From NCBI GenBank assembly GCA_005799265.1, contig SYHD01000313.1:1-34603 (forward strand): 34,603 nt of DNA. The letters are read 5' to 3'. A program made the translations under genes and the position numbers. The DNA is from Planctomycetia bacterium. Lineage in GTDB: Bacteria; Planctomycetota; Planctomycetia; Gemmatales; Gemmataceae. Positions 26,901 through 33,949 of the stretch are shown here, in pieces. The notes under the pieces were generated by a model. That model saw only the letters and a list, made by a program, of their open reading frames with translations, made no database searches and was not told the origin of the DNA. Within the stretch, counting starts at the first letter, position 1. Each line of letters begins with the position of its first letter.

Positions 26901-27136
26901 TCCGCCGACACCTGGCCTTCAAGGAATTTTCGGTCGCGAGGCGTCTCGTCAATGACCTGATCGAGCGTGTGCCGCAAGCCATTGGCCCAAGAATCCTGTG
27001 CACTCATGTGCTATTACAGGAAGCCAAGGACTGGCCCACCGCAGAACAGGCCCTGCGCGAGGTGCTGAGGATCGACCCCAATCATCAAGAAGCCCGGAGG
27101 AATCTGCAAATCCTCCTTGCAAAGAAGCAGTCGTGA
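23933..27136 (+). CDS. two-domain glycosyltransferase with TPR repeats
   Basis: A 1067-aa soluble protein. Residues about 1-325 resemble the CgeB/GT4-like glycosyltransferase group: PFVVV-type strands, CDLVLTDRAGADY, DIDILFLGN, and the C-terminal Glyco_trans_1_2 block RRAFEAPGAGALLFQETEN to LTHEDERQAIAQAGRERARA. Residues about 345-590 are TPR-like helices (FHFQRALEIDPVHPTAGLFL). A GT2 (GT-A) domain follows at about 600-790, with SLTMIVRNEENNLPACLQSV, VVVDTGSQDRT and the metal-binding LDADD (about 680). More TPRs fill the rest (GKWQEAEQQWRLAVEENPTF). The start at 23933 is chosen for the AGAGG 7 nt upstream; 18 further residues up to 23879 look non-coding. TPR-glycosyltransferase fusions often modify proteins, and the divergent Ser/Thr-rich giant is an obvious candidate substrate, though this is inference. 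Confidence 0.9.
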   Translation: MLRYLFGPVRPAFGGGILLDARQSGACCCFHSDSGADIQIALNDTWDEVNARFPPGWQPDFVVVSLDYTSIPRCLWTQPAPIVGLAPDWDLLWHHYRRQMRACDLVLTDRAGADYCRHDGLAHVEPANLAGCSRRFLETADDDSSRDIDILFLGNLNPVVQGTRHPLLARLARLSEKYRVVIKTSVSEEDYWKMMWRSRIVFNRSRHQTCNRRAFEAPGAGALLFQETENTDVAQLLPDREGCIFYRDENLEELLTHYLTHEDERQAIAQAGRERARALTFENLWADVVRRIEEKMPALLQARSRRTRPTEIDELARRSQEALVCPDRVDPQLPLDLEQAAQDQTQSASLRVLLGLVRSRYVSRDDSAVISAESAAFHFQRALEIDPVHPTAGLFLAEALDASGRRPAAIDQARQALHLLCSETRIDAALLDGGHFPLGFTVLRVEWERAAWQNAGNLEGEKRDKLVLLRFRLHTLLADWTGDPVHAYEAYRLRPDLPASSAALGLLLLRVNHLHEAIPYLKQTLERNPFHRVVARSLFAALGQVGAREAQSRLAQERELFANTAPQLVLREDWFSKIAVETSARKGAAPSLPATPRLQPRVSLTMIVRNEENNLPACLQSVRDLVDDLVVVDTGSQDRTKEAALSFGARVFDFPWIDHFAAARNESLRHANGEWILWLDADDRLDQDNRTNLRQLFSSLGDENDAYAMKVRSAMDEARTSFRILEQVRMFRRHPEIYWKYRVHEQILWAVRRLNGGVRWGDVVIDHVGYQDGAVRKSKLHRNIRLLELEAKEQPDDAFVLFNLGWTTLDLERPVEALPRLQRSLLRSAPDSSILRKLYALLIRTHRQLNQGSQAAKACAEGRTKFPDDPELLFEEAILKNEVRDPAGAADSLLRLLQIKPGRFFASVDPSLRGFKTRHMLGDLYREMGKWQEAEQQWRLAVEENPTFAPSWIGLGNLWCKAGRWEDLDRALAHLDKHHANAIETAMLRVRRHLAFKEFSVARRLVNDLIERVPQAIGPRILCTHVLLQEAKDWPTAEQALREVLRIDPNHQEARRNLQILLAKKQS

Positions 27137-27159
27137 CGTTCCCCTGGACAAGGAACGTC
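27135..27159. terminator. 8-bp stem-loop just after the glycosyltransferase stop
   Basis: GACGTTCC (27135-27142) and GGAACGTC (27152-27159) are perfect complements with a 9-nt loop, directly overlapping the stop codon. No T tract follows, so its termination strength is unclear. Confidence 0.35.
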
Positions 27160-27291
27160 CTCGTGGCGACCGCGTGTTCGCAAGCGTTGGAAGACGAATC
27201 GCGACGCACACGGGAGTGCCTTGTCGCAGGCCATCGCTGAAATGCGGCCGCGAAGTTCTACGGATGACACACGCCCAAAGGCGGACGGGCA

Positions 27292-27309
27292 GGCTACTCG
27301 ACCGTAGCC
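27292..27309. terminator. 6-bp stem-loop at the end of the minus-strand operon
   Basis: GGCTAC (27292-27297) and GTAGCC (27304-27309) form a perfect stem with a 6-nt loop, 12 nt beyond the stop of the last minus-strand gene. There is no T tract on either side. Together with the stem at 27135 it may separate the two converging units. Confidence 0.3.
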
Positions 27310-27321
27310 AGACGTTCATCG

Positions 27322-27867
27322 TCAGCAATCGACCGAACTGCCGCGGCGAGAAAACGTCGTCGCAGGCGGCACCTCGGTTTCCACCGATACCCGGCCTGGT
27401 CCTTGGCTCAACATCTCTCGGATCTGGGCTGGCGTATCAGGTCTAAAATCCCGGCGCGGAAATGGGATTCCTATCGTCGATCCCGCCGGCCGAACGAGTA
27501 GTCGTGGCGTCGAGTTCCCGTTGAACGAATCGCCGACATGGACCCACACTGCCTCGGGAAATCCCTTGCGGATGTCGGGCTCATCGTGGCATGCCATGCC
27601 GACCAGGATGAACAGCGGTTTCTTCCCCGTGTCCGCTCGCTTGATCGCCTCCTCTAGGTCGGTCAAGCAGCCTAGATCGCGGACGTCTTGGAACTTCTTG
27701 AAGCCAGCCGTTGCCTTGACCTTGGCATCGGACGCGGGCAATGCAGCCCGTTTGAGATTGGCCAGGGCGAGCGCCGCTTTCGCCTTGGCCGTTGCCAGAT
27801 CTATATCCTGGGCGCCGGACGCGAACGCGCACGTGAGCACCATCGCCAAACTAAGGAACCATCGCAT
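27322..27867 (-). CDS. small exported protein of unknown function
   Basis: A 181-aa protein with a clear N-terminal signal peptide (MRWFLSLAMVLTCAFASGA, probable cleavage before QDIDL). The mature part begins with an Ala/Lys-rich helix (LATAKAKAALALANLKRAAL), followed by a mixed alpha/beta region: ADTGKKPLFILVGMACHDEP and WVHVGDSFNGNSTPRLLV. The strand-helix-strand order and GKKPLFILVG are a little like a thioredoxin fold, but there is no CxxC, so an oxidoreductase role is not supported. The start at 27867 lies inside the papain-type gene (17-nt overlap) and has GGAGG 8 nt before it; the 92 residues upstream are out-of-frame reading of that gene. It is the last gene of the phage-like operon and may act with the lysis-type genes. 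Confidence 0.8.
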   Translation of the reverse strand: MRWFLSLAMVLTCAFASGAQDIDLATAKAKAALALANLKRAALPASDAKVKATAGFKKFQDVRDLGCLTDLEEAIKRADTGKKPLFILVGMACHDEPDIRKGFPEAVWVHVGDSFNGNSTPRLLVRPAGSTIGIPFPRRDFRPDTPAQIREMLSQGPGRVSVETEVPPATTFSRRGSSVDC

Positions 27868-28960
27868 AGAGTACCTCCATCTTTCGGTTGAGCGCCAGCC
27901 GTTCCGGCGGCACGGCGCGGTTGTCGTGACGAATGAACCAGTTGAGTTTGCGGGCCGGCCAGCCTTGCACAGCCGAGAACGCCCAGGAATCCCCCTGTTG
28001 GAGCATGCCGTTGACCACGTTCGAGTCCGCATAGAATCCCGACGACGGCGGGTCGCCCGGCCCGACCGGACCCGTATGGGCGGTCGGACCCCAGGAGTTC
28101 TCGATCCGGCCGTACTCGCGCCCGTTGATCGTGGCATAGCCAATCAACGCCATGCAGTGCATCCACTGACCCGATGGCTCACAGATACCGTTGGCGTCAC
28201 GTTGCATTCGGAAACCACGGTCGCTGCACACCGCGATGGCGTATCCGCTTGCCAGCGCCTTCTTTGCTTCGACCCAGGTCTTGACAAGCGTGATGTCCTT
28301 GACGGGCCGCTGCTTGGCGATTTCCTGGAGCCCTGCCGGAACACCTCGGCTTCCGAATTCGCGACAACGCAAGACGCTGTAGGTGGTCAGGTCGTAATCG
28401 CCGTGCTTTTCCCGCGAGACGATGCCCCATTTGTTCACGAATTGGGCAGCCCAGGCACCCACCGAACCGTCGCCGCGAATTTGCCCGCCGCCAACTTGGA
28501 CACGCGAACCGCCGTAGGTCACCTCTTCGGCGATGTCGCGGAACTGGTCTGCGCCGCCGCCTTGCATCGCGAGCTGCGTGCCGAGCGTATACGTCACGGC
28601 GTTGTTGGTGCCGAAGGAAACGCACGAGCCGATTGATCCTTGGTCTTTCGACGGTGGCCCGCGGCCGAGGGCCTTATTGAACGAGTCCCATAGGTAAACG
28701 TGGTCCGGCAACGGGTCGGCCGCCTGGCCCGCTGGTGTGTCGGCAAACGCCTTGAACACCAGAACGTCGGCGATGGTTTTCACTGCCTCATCGTCGCGTT
28801 GCCAGCCGCAGCGCTCTTGGATCTGCGTCTCATCAAACGTAGGCAGCGGGGGAGGCGGGATCGGCGTGTCCTTCGGAAGGAGGCCGAGCGCGATCAAGGC
28901 CGTGATGACAGCAAGGCCGATCGCCCAAACAAGGTAGGCTTTCCAGTTTTTGGGAATCAT
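27851..28960 (-). CDS. membrane-anchored papain-like (C1) cysteine peptidase
   Basis: A 369-aa protein. Residues 8-28 form a single membrane segment (YLVWAIGLAVITALIALGLL) followed by a Pro-rich stretch, so the enzyme is probably tethered outside the cytoplasm. The catalytic set of papain-type peptidases is complete: Q107 for the oxyanion hole and C113 in KDQGSIGSCVSFG, H268 in WMHCMALIGY, and N288 in IENSWG. GGAGG lies upstream of the ATG. It sits near the end of an operon of tail-like proteins, just after a Pro-rich lipoprotein gene. In a phage setting an N-terminal signal-anchor plus a hydrolase is the plan of a SAR-type endolysin, although papain-type endolysins attacking peptide stems are uncommon. 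A general secreted protease is the alternative. Confidence 0.88.
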   Translation of the reverse strand: MIPKNWKAYLVWAIGLAVITALIALGLLPKDTPIPPPPLPTFDETQIQERCGWQRDDEAVKTIADVLVFKAFADTPAGQAADPLPDHVYLWDSFNKALGRGPPSKDQGSIGSCVSFGTNNAVTYTLGTQLAMQGGGADQFRDIAEEVTYGGSRVQVGGGQIRGDGSVGAWAAQFVNKWGIVSREKHGDYDLTTYSVLRCREFGSRGVPAGLQEIAKQRPVKDITLVKTWVEAKKALASGYAIAVCSDRGFRMQRDANGICEPSGQWMHCMALIGYATINGREYGRIENSWGPTAHTGPVGPGDPPSSGFYADSNVVNGMLQQGDSWAFSAVQGWPARKLNWFIRHDNRAVPPERLALNRKMEVLYAMVP

Positions 28961-28993
28961 CTCTGTCCTCCAAAATCAAGTAACCAACCGTTA

Positions 28994-29731
28994 TCACCCT
29001 TGCACCTTCAACAACGCAGCCGCGATTCGACGGAAGATGTCGACCGCACGCGTTCGCGTTGGCGCATCCAATTGCGTACTTGGCTCGTCGCCGAGCACAT
29101 TCACGACCTCGGCCGAAATTGCATTCCTCACGCCCACCAGTACGTCCGGGCGAATCAAGCCGGGCTGGCCGCCCTCGCCATTGGCAACCTTGCGGATGTC
29201 CTCGAGCAACATGCCGACCGTCGTGATCCCTGGTTTGGCGGCGTGATCGGCGGCCGCCTCGTAGAGTCCGATCAATGCAACCACTTGGGCCCGATTGACC
29301 GGCGTCGGTCCACCATCAGCAACGAAGGCAGCAGAAAGCTTGCTGACCAGAGGATCGACCGGCGGAAGCGGTGGATTCGGATTTGGCGGTTTGGGATTAG
29401 GCGGACTCGGACCAGGAGGCGCGTTACCAACGACCACCGTGCAAACGACGATCGGCGTCGGTTCGTCGTTGATCGATGTGTATGCTTCGACGCGATACCG
29501 ACCTGGTTTGCAGGCGATGCAGCGAATCTCCTTGCCTTCTTTGAGGCTGGGCAGATCATCGAGGATCTCAAGACCCGGATCGACGGCGCGCCAGCGCACG
29601 TGCTTGCCCATCGTTTCGGCCTTGATCGTGATGAATTTCCCTGGCAGCCCTTTGACCTCCTTGGGCAGCTTGAGCGGATCGGCCGGCTGCGCGATCGTGC
29701 ATGCGGCCAAGAGTAGAAACGCGGCGTTCAT
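28994..29731 (-). CDS. Pro-rich lipoprotein
   Basis: A 245-aa protein that starts MNAAFLLLAACTIAQPADPL; LAAC is a good lipobox with C11 as the lipidation site. Residues about 25-100 form a beta-sandwich-like domain (KFITIKAETMGKHVRWRAVD, GRYRVEAYTSINDEP, VVCTVVVG). A Pro/Asn-rich linker follows (PPGPSPPNPKPPNPNPPLPP), then a helical C-terminal domain of about 110 residues (NRAQVVALIGLYEAAADHA and RTRAVDIFRRIAAALLKVQG). The start overlaps the upstream stop as ATGA, with AAGGGG as ribosome binding site. The longer frame up to 30346 is antisense overlap and is rejected. I believe related proteins recur in planctomycete genomes, but I cannot name a family. A Pro-rich lipoprotein beside a hydrolase is reminiscent of outer spanins, which is only a suggestion. 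Confidence 0.8.
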   Translation of the reverse strand: MNAAFLLLAACTIAQPADPLKLPKEVKGLPGKFITIKAETMGKHVRWRAVDPGLEILDDLPSLKEGKEIRCIACKPGRYRVEAYTSINDEPTPIVVCTVVVGNAPPGPSPPNPKPPNPNPPLPPVDPLVSKLSAAFVADGGPTPVNRAQVVALIGLYEAAADHAAKPGITTVGMLLEDIRKVANGEGGQPGLIRPDVLVGVRNAISAEVVNVLGDEPSTQLDAPTRTRAVDIFRRIAAALLKVQG

Positions 29732-29934
29732 TTTTTCCCCTTTGCGAATGCGTTGAACGTGTCCGTTAGGGCCTCGACGGCGATCAACAGCCGAACCAGG
29801 TCGGTCTGGACTTGCTGATCCTGCACCTTTTCCGCCCGGCCCCACATCTCGGCGAGGTCTTGATCGGTCAGCGGCGGTGGCTTGACCGTGCCTTCGCCGC
29901 TGACCTGCATGTCTGGCAACGGAAAACTCAGCAT
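29728..29934 (-). CDS. small soluble protein of unknown function
   Basis: A 68-aa protein, MLSFPLPDMQVSGEG at the start and an amphipathic C-terminal half (QVQTDLVRLLIAVEALTDTF). No membrane segment or known domain is visible. The start at 29934 is favoured over 29961 because AGGAGG lies 7 nt upstream. It is coupled to the lipoprotein gene by the ATGA overlap. A small assembly or accessory protein is possible; no function is assigned. Confidence 0.75.
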   Translation of the reverse strand: MLSFPLPDMQVSGEGTVKPPPLTDQDLAEMWGRAEKVQDQQVQTDLVRLLIAVEALTDTFNAFAKGKK

Positions 29935-29973
29935 GGACGGTTCCTCCTGGTGAATGAGCAATCAGCGGCGACG

Positions 29974-30375
29974 TTACGCCGCCGGTTGCGTGAGCGTCAG
30001 GCTCGACATCGCGCAGGTGCCGCCGGCGATGAACGACACGGAATCGAAGTTGATGTCGGCGCCCGAGGTGCCGCACGAACCCTGGAAGACCGTGACGCCG
30101 TTGGAGTCCTTGGCGCGGAAGTGGCCGGCGGTCCCCGTGGCGGCGATGTTCGTGTCGCTGGTAATGGCGTTGGCCGTTGCCGTGCCGCCGGAGGCTGAGC
30201 CGAACGCGGGATCGGACATCGGCAGCGTCGCCAGGACTGTTCCCGAATCCGGGTCGGTCGAGTTGGTCGGCGCGGCGCCGGTGCGGATGGTAATGTTGGC
30301 GTTGGCCGAGCCGCCGTCGAGAAGGCCGGCTACGGCGGTGACACACGCGTTACGAGCGGAATCGGAGATCTTCAT
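29974..30375 (-). CDS. phage-like small structural protein
   Basis: A 133-aa protein beginning MKISDSARNACVTAVAGLLD, followed by ANITIRTGAAPTNSTDPDSG, LATLPMSDPAFGSASGGTAT and ending SVSFIAGGTCAMSSLTLTQP. This layout, an N-terminal helix, 'I.I.TG..P', 'LATL..SDPAFG', then a glycine- and threonine-rich beta C-terminus, is one I associate with small structural proteins in phage and prophage tail regions. GAGAGG lies about 6 nt before the ATG. The neighbours on both sides are tail-like or exported proteins in the same operon. The exact role (tail tip, fibre-associated or decoration) is unknown. Confidence 0.7.
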   Translation of the reverse strand: MKISDSARNACVTAVAGLLDGGSANANITIRTGAAPTNSTDPDSGTVLATLPMSDPAFGSASGGTATANAITSDTNIAATGTAGHFRAKDSNGVTVFQGSCGTSGADINFDSVSFIAGGTCAMSSLTLTQPAA

Positions 30376-30417
30376 GGTAATCCTCTCATGGTTTGAGGTC
30401 CTGAGCCCAGCCCTCGG

Positions 30418-31263
30418 CTAGAGCTCGCTTTCAATCGTGTAAACAAGCTGCACCGTGTGCTGCTGGCCGTTGGCCGTCATGGCTACGGGAGTGTCGTACT
30501 TCTTCGCCCCGACCAGGCGTCCGGCGTAATCGAGAATGAAGTAGCCGTAGACCGTGTTGCCGATGGCGCCGTTTTTGATCCAGACGGTCTGATTCGCTGG
30601 AATCCTGATCTGATTGCTATTGAGAACGTCGGACTGCCAGCCGAGGCCAACAGCTCCATAGCCGCTGAAATCGGCCTCCACACCGAGGCCGGTGTATGTG
30701 GACGCCGTGTCGGATCGCGACGGCGTGAGTGCGGCATCCTTGAAGAGGTGGAGCGTACATGCCCACAGGCCGTCTGGCGTGCCAACGAGAACATCGGCGA
30801 ACTGCTGCAATGCGTAGTTGGACCAGACGAAGCTCGACGACCCCGCGTTCTTGATTGCCCGATCAACCAAGGTTCCAATCGGCTGCACGGTCATGTTGTC
30901 GCCGTCATCGTTCATGTCGACAGCACTGGCGAACTTCTTGGCGCCGATCAAGTAGCCACTCAAACGGCGAAGGTAGTAGCCGTAGATTGTGTTCCCTGCG
31001 GCCCCGATCTTGGTCCAACTGATCGGCGAACCTGTCGCCTGCGCTCGATTGGATGCAATGGTCACCGCCGTCCAACTTGGCGTCGCGCCGCCGTAGCCGG
31101 TGAAATCGGCTTCGCTGGGTGTGTAATCATCAACGACGTGGCCATGCGCTGGCGTGATGTTCGCCTTGTAAAGGCGTAACTCCGAGCCGCTCAGCATATT
31201 GTCCTTGAGCACACCCATCTGTCGGACAATCGCGTCGTCACAGATTATGAGTTGGTTAGGCAT
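30418..31263 (-). CDS. phage-tail-like protein with two related halves
   Basis: A 281-aa protein with no signal peptide. The two halves share a pattern: ELRLYKANITPAHGHVVDDY then EADFTGYGG... WTKIGAAGNTIYGYYLRRLS then GYLIGAKKF in the first, and TLHLFKDAALTPSRSDTAST then EADFSGYGA... WIKNGAIGNTVYGYFILDYA then GRLVGAKKYDTP in the second, so an internal duplication is evident. Beta-rich 'YGY' and 'GAKKF' segments suit a virion or adhesin fold. The start codon overlaps the upstream stop by 8 nt (ATGCCTAA) with AGGAGG just upstream, so translation is coupled to the fibre-like gene. The family is known to me only as phage- or prophage-associated, and the function is not defined. Confidence 0.75.
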   Translation of the reverse strand: MPNQLIICDDAIVRQMGVLKDNMLSGSELRLYKANITPAHGHVVDDYTPSEADFTGYGGATPSWTAVTIASNRAQATGSPISWTKIGAAGNTIYGYYLRRLSGYLIGAKKFASAVDMNDDGDNMTVQPIGTLVDRAIKNAGSSSFVWSNYALQQFADVLVGTPDGLWACTLHLFKDAALTPSRSDTASTYTGLGVEADFSGYGAVGLGWQSDVLNSNQIRIPANQTVWIKNGAIGNTVYGYFILDYAGRLVGAKKYDTPVAMTANGQQHTVQLVYTIESEL

Positions 31264-33949
31264 TTCCACCTCCTACATCGTGAGTTCCACCTGCGGCAAC
31301 GCCGCCATCCGTGCCGAGGTCGGAAAGAGCCTGATGACTTCCGCCCGTTGCCACGCCGCCATCGGTGCCGAGGTCGGAAAGAACCTGATGGCTTCCACCC
31401 GTTACCACGCCGCCATCGGTGCCGAGGTCGGAAAGTACCTGGTGACTTCCACCGATTGCCACGCCTCCGTCGATGCCAAGATCGGATAGAACCAAATGGC
31501 TTCCACCCGCTGCCACGCCGCCGTCGGTCCCGAGGTCGGCGAGCGCCTGATGGTTACCACCAGCCGCGATGCCTCCCTCGGATGATTCCTGCGTATCGAT
31601 CCATGCTTCGCCGCTTCCGACGCAAAGCATCGTCCCGAGTTGTAGATTGCTAGCGCCGACCCTGATGGGAATGAACAACCCGCTGCCGGCGCCGACGAGG
31701 GTGACGATTTGCAGTTTGCCGGTGCCGAGGTAGACCGACTCTGCGTTCGACAGTCCGGTTCCCACGCAGTTCATCGATCCACATTGAAGAACGGCCTCGG
31801 CCACATAAACCGGCGCGGGCACTGTGCCGCTTCCAGCACAGGTCATCGCAGCAGCTTGTGGCACGCCGTTGCCGACGCTGACGGAGTACGCGTTTGACAA
31901 TCCAATGCCCGCACAACCCATCGATGCCGCTTGGAAGCTGCCAGCGCCTGCAAAAACAGGCGCTTCGACGAGCCCAATGGCAGCGCATGCGATCGCGCCG
32001 AAGAGTGGTTTGCCCATGCCGACATTGACCGAGTACCCGCTCACCAATCCGATGCCGGCACCGACCATCATGCCGAAGTGTGGGCTGCCTGTGCCGACGT
32101 GAGCGGAGTCGGCGCTTGCATAGCCGATCCCCTCGCACGCCATCGCGCTGGTCGCCAGGTTGCCTGCACCGAAGATGGACGGCGGCGGTGCCGTAGTCCC
32201 GCTGCCTTCACAGATCATCGCCACAAGGGTGAGCGAACCGCCTGCCGGAGCAGCGCCATTGGGGCAGCAGTGCTCGAAGTCGTAGAGTGCCTGGCCGTTC
32301 CACGCTCCTCGCAACCGGGCCAGGCTGAAGACCGGAACGCCGACGAGCGTGTTGTTCCGCTCGCGCATGAAGGGGCCGGCGCTCGTGGTGCCAGATTTTC
32401 CGCCCGACAGGTCCTGGTAATCTCCGTTGGCGGGATTGATTGTTTGCTCGATCCAGTCGTAGACCCATCGGCTGGTCGGCGCGTCGAAAAGCGGATTGAT
32501 CATCTTCGCCACGAACATCGCCGTGTTCGTGTAGTTGGCAGTCCCTGCCGAGCAATTTATCGGACCCAGCGCAAGCGAACCCGAACCAGACCGCGTCGGT
32601 GAGGAACGAGTCCCGAATCCGAGGCAGGTCAGCGCGCCGGCCTTCAGGTTGCCGTTCCCTATTGGCGGCGTCGTGCGAACGCCAGCGCCCGCCAGGGTCA
32701 TCGGTGCCGTGTAGAGGCTTCCCGATGGAGTCGGCGTGTAAACGTTGCCGTTGCCGTTGGACCGGATTGCGGCGAAAACCGGCGCACCGTTTCCCGTTCG
32801 TGCCGGGTAGGTGTGTGTTCCGGCGCCGGTGATGTTCATCGCGCCCATCATGAGCGCGCCGCCCGGTCGATAAATGAAGGTGCCGATGCCGCCGCACGTC
32901 ATGGCCGAAATCGTCGCGTCGCCCACGCTCGTTGCTATCGGTAGCGTGATACTCGAGTCACAGCAGAGGCGGACGACGGCCCACTGATTGCCAAGCCCTC
33001 CTTGACGCCAGAGGATTTCGGCCGGCCCCTCTTCCGCGCTTTGCAGTTCGCCGTTGGCGATCTTCGCGTGTTGGTGCGAGGCCTGATTGACGTTGAGCCA
33101 AGCCCGTGAGACGCCATCAACGATAATGCGGCCAAGCTGCGGCTCGACCACAACGTCACCGGGCGCATATTTGTCGCCGCGATTCCAGATGCCACGATGC
33201 GGACCGCTCGGAAGCCAGTAGGACGGATTCGTTGGCGGCACCTTGCCAACGTGCTTGACCAGCGCGATGTATTCCTTCCCTGGGTACAGCTCCCAATGGC
33301 CCGCGGCGGGCGGGGCATTTGCAGGGCTGGCCACGTGCGCGGTCACGCAGCGATAGACGATTCCACTGGCGTCAACAAGGTCACCGGCAACGTAGTTGTT
33401 CCCATCCGCCCATGGGCTCGCCGGCCCGATGTAAATGACCTGTTCGCCGAGAAGGTACGTGCGAAGGACATCCCACGGTTCGGGATCGCCGACGAGGCGC
33501 ATCCACTTCTTGTTCGGCGGCTGCCCGCCGGGGCCGGCCGCGACCTTGCAGGCGTAGAGCTTTCCAGCGCCAAACGGTTCCTGAACGATCCCGAACGGGC
33601 GTCCGCTCTTGAGCTTCTGCGTGAGGAAGCATAGACGTTCGCGGAAATCGCCGTTGTCCGACGGATAGATTGCTAGGTCGCCGAGACCTGCGGGTCGGTA
33701 CTCGTCGATATCTGCTTCGGTGATGTTGGCGATCCAGATTTCGGTGTCGCGTTCCTTGACGACTTCATTCGGCGACATGCCCGGCGGCGTGGCGCGCTGG
33801 CTGACGCGGATCGACTCGGTCGCCATGTTGTGCCACTGGGCGTTGAACGGGCCTTCGCCCGCGCCCACCGGATCACCAGGCGTCAGGACTCGAAACGGAT
33901 CGCCCGCCATACTCAGCACCAGGCTAAATGCCAAGGAGATCAAAATTCC
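31256..33949 (-). CDS. large repeat-rich tail-fibre-like protein
   Basis: An 897-aa protein. The N-terminus is hydrophobic (MGILISLAFSLVLSMAG), like a signal peptide, which is unusual for a virion protein. Residues about 150-290 hold CBM5/12-like modules: NNYVAGDLVDASGIVYRCVT, AHWELY-type ends, and a related RGDKYAPGDVV. From about 340, two blocks of roughly 24-residue Gly-rich repeats with a G-x-G-x-L-x-x-x-A-M-x-C-x-G-x-G core are split by a non-repeat segment (FVAKMINPLF to ALYDFEHCC). The C-terminus is a tandem 18-residue repeat. The start at 33949 is chosen over 34030 because the extra 27 residues lack a ribosome binding site; an AGGTG site precedes 33949. It overlaps the upstream gene by 26 nt. 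A fibre or adhesin role is inferred. Confidence 0.78.
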   Translation of the reverse strand, partial: GILISLAFSLVLSMAGDPFRVLTPGDPVGAGEGPFNAQWHNMATESIRVSQRATPPGMSPNEVVKERDTEIWIANITEADIDEYRPAGLGDLAIYPSDNGDFRERLCFLTQKLKSGRPFGIVQEPFGAGKLYACKVAAGPGGQPPNKKWMRLVGDPEPWDVLRTYLLGEQVIYIGPASPWADGNNYVAGDLVDASGIVYRCVTAHVASPANAPPAAGHWELYPGKEYIALVKHVGKVPPTNPSYWLPSGPHRGIWNRGDKYAPGDVVVEPQLGRIIVDGVSRAWLNVNQASHQHAKIANGELQSAEEGPAEILWRQGGLGNQWAVVRLCCDSSITLPIATSVGDATISAMTCGGIGTFIYRPGGALMMGAMNITGAGTHTYPARTGNGAPVFAAIRSNGNGNVYTPTPSGSLYTAPMTLAGAGVRTTPPIGNGNLKAGALTCLGFGTRSSPTRSGSGSLALGPINCSAGTANYTNTAMFVAKMINPLFDAPTSRWVYDWIEQTINPANGDYQDLSGGKSGTTSAGPFMRERNNTLVGVPVFSLARLRGAWNGQALYDFEHCCPNGAAPAGGSLTLVAMICEGSGTTAPPPSIFGAGNLATSAMACEGIGYASADSAHVGTGSPHFGMMVGAGIGLVSGYSVNVGMGKPLFGAIACAAIGLVEAPVFAGAGSFQAASMGCAGIGLSNAYSVSVGNGVPQAAAMTCAGSGTVPAPVYVAEAVLQCGSMNCVGTGLSNAESVYLGTGKLQIVTLVGAGSGLFIPIRVGASNLQLGTMLCVGSGEAWIDTQESSEGGIAAGGNHQALADLGTDGGVAAGGSHLVLSDLGIDGGVAIGGSHQVLSDLGTDGGVVTGGSHQVLSDLGTDGGVATGGSHQALSDLGTDGGVAAGGTHDVGGGNA
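31280..31576 (-). repeat. 54-bp tandem repeat encoding 18-residue units
   Basis: Five full copies and a half copy of GGVATGGSHQVLSDLGTD-like units end the fibre-like gene. Unlike the giant gene, the DNA copies are highly similar, so copy number may vary by slippage. Variation lies mainly at the third to sixth residues. Confidence 0.85.

Noticed and set aside
27322..27867. thioredoxin assignment for the small exported protein
   Set aside because: GKKPLFILVG and the strand order hint at a thioredoxin fold, but no CxxC or equivalent active site is present.
31280..31576. CRISPR array
   Set aside because: The 54-bp units are contiguous without spacers, in frame, and encode an 18-residue repeat.
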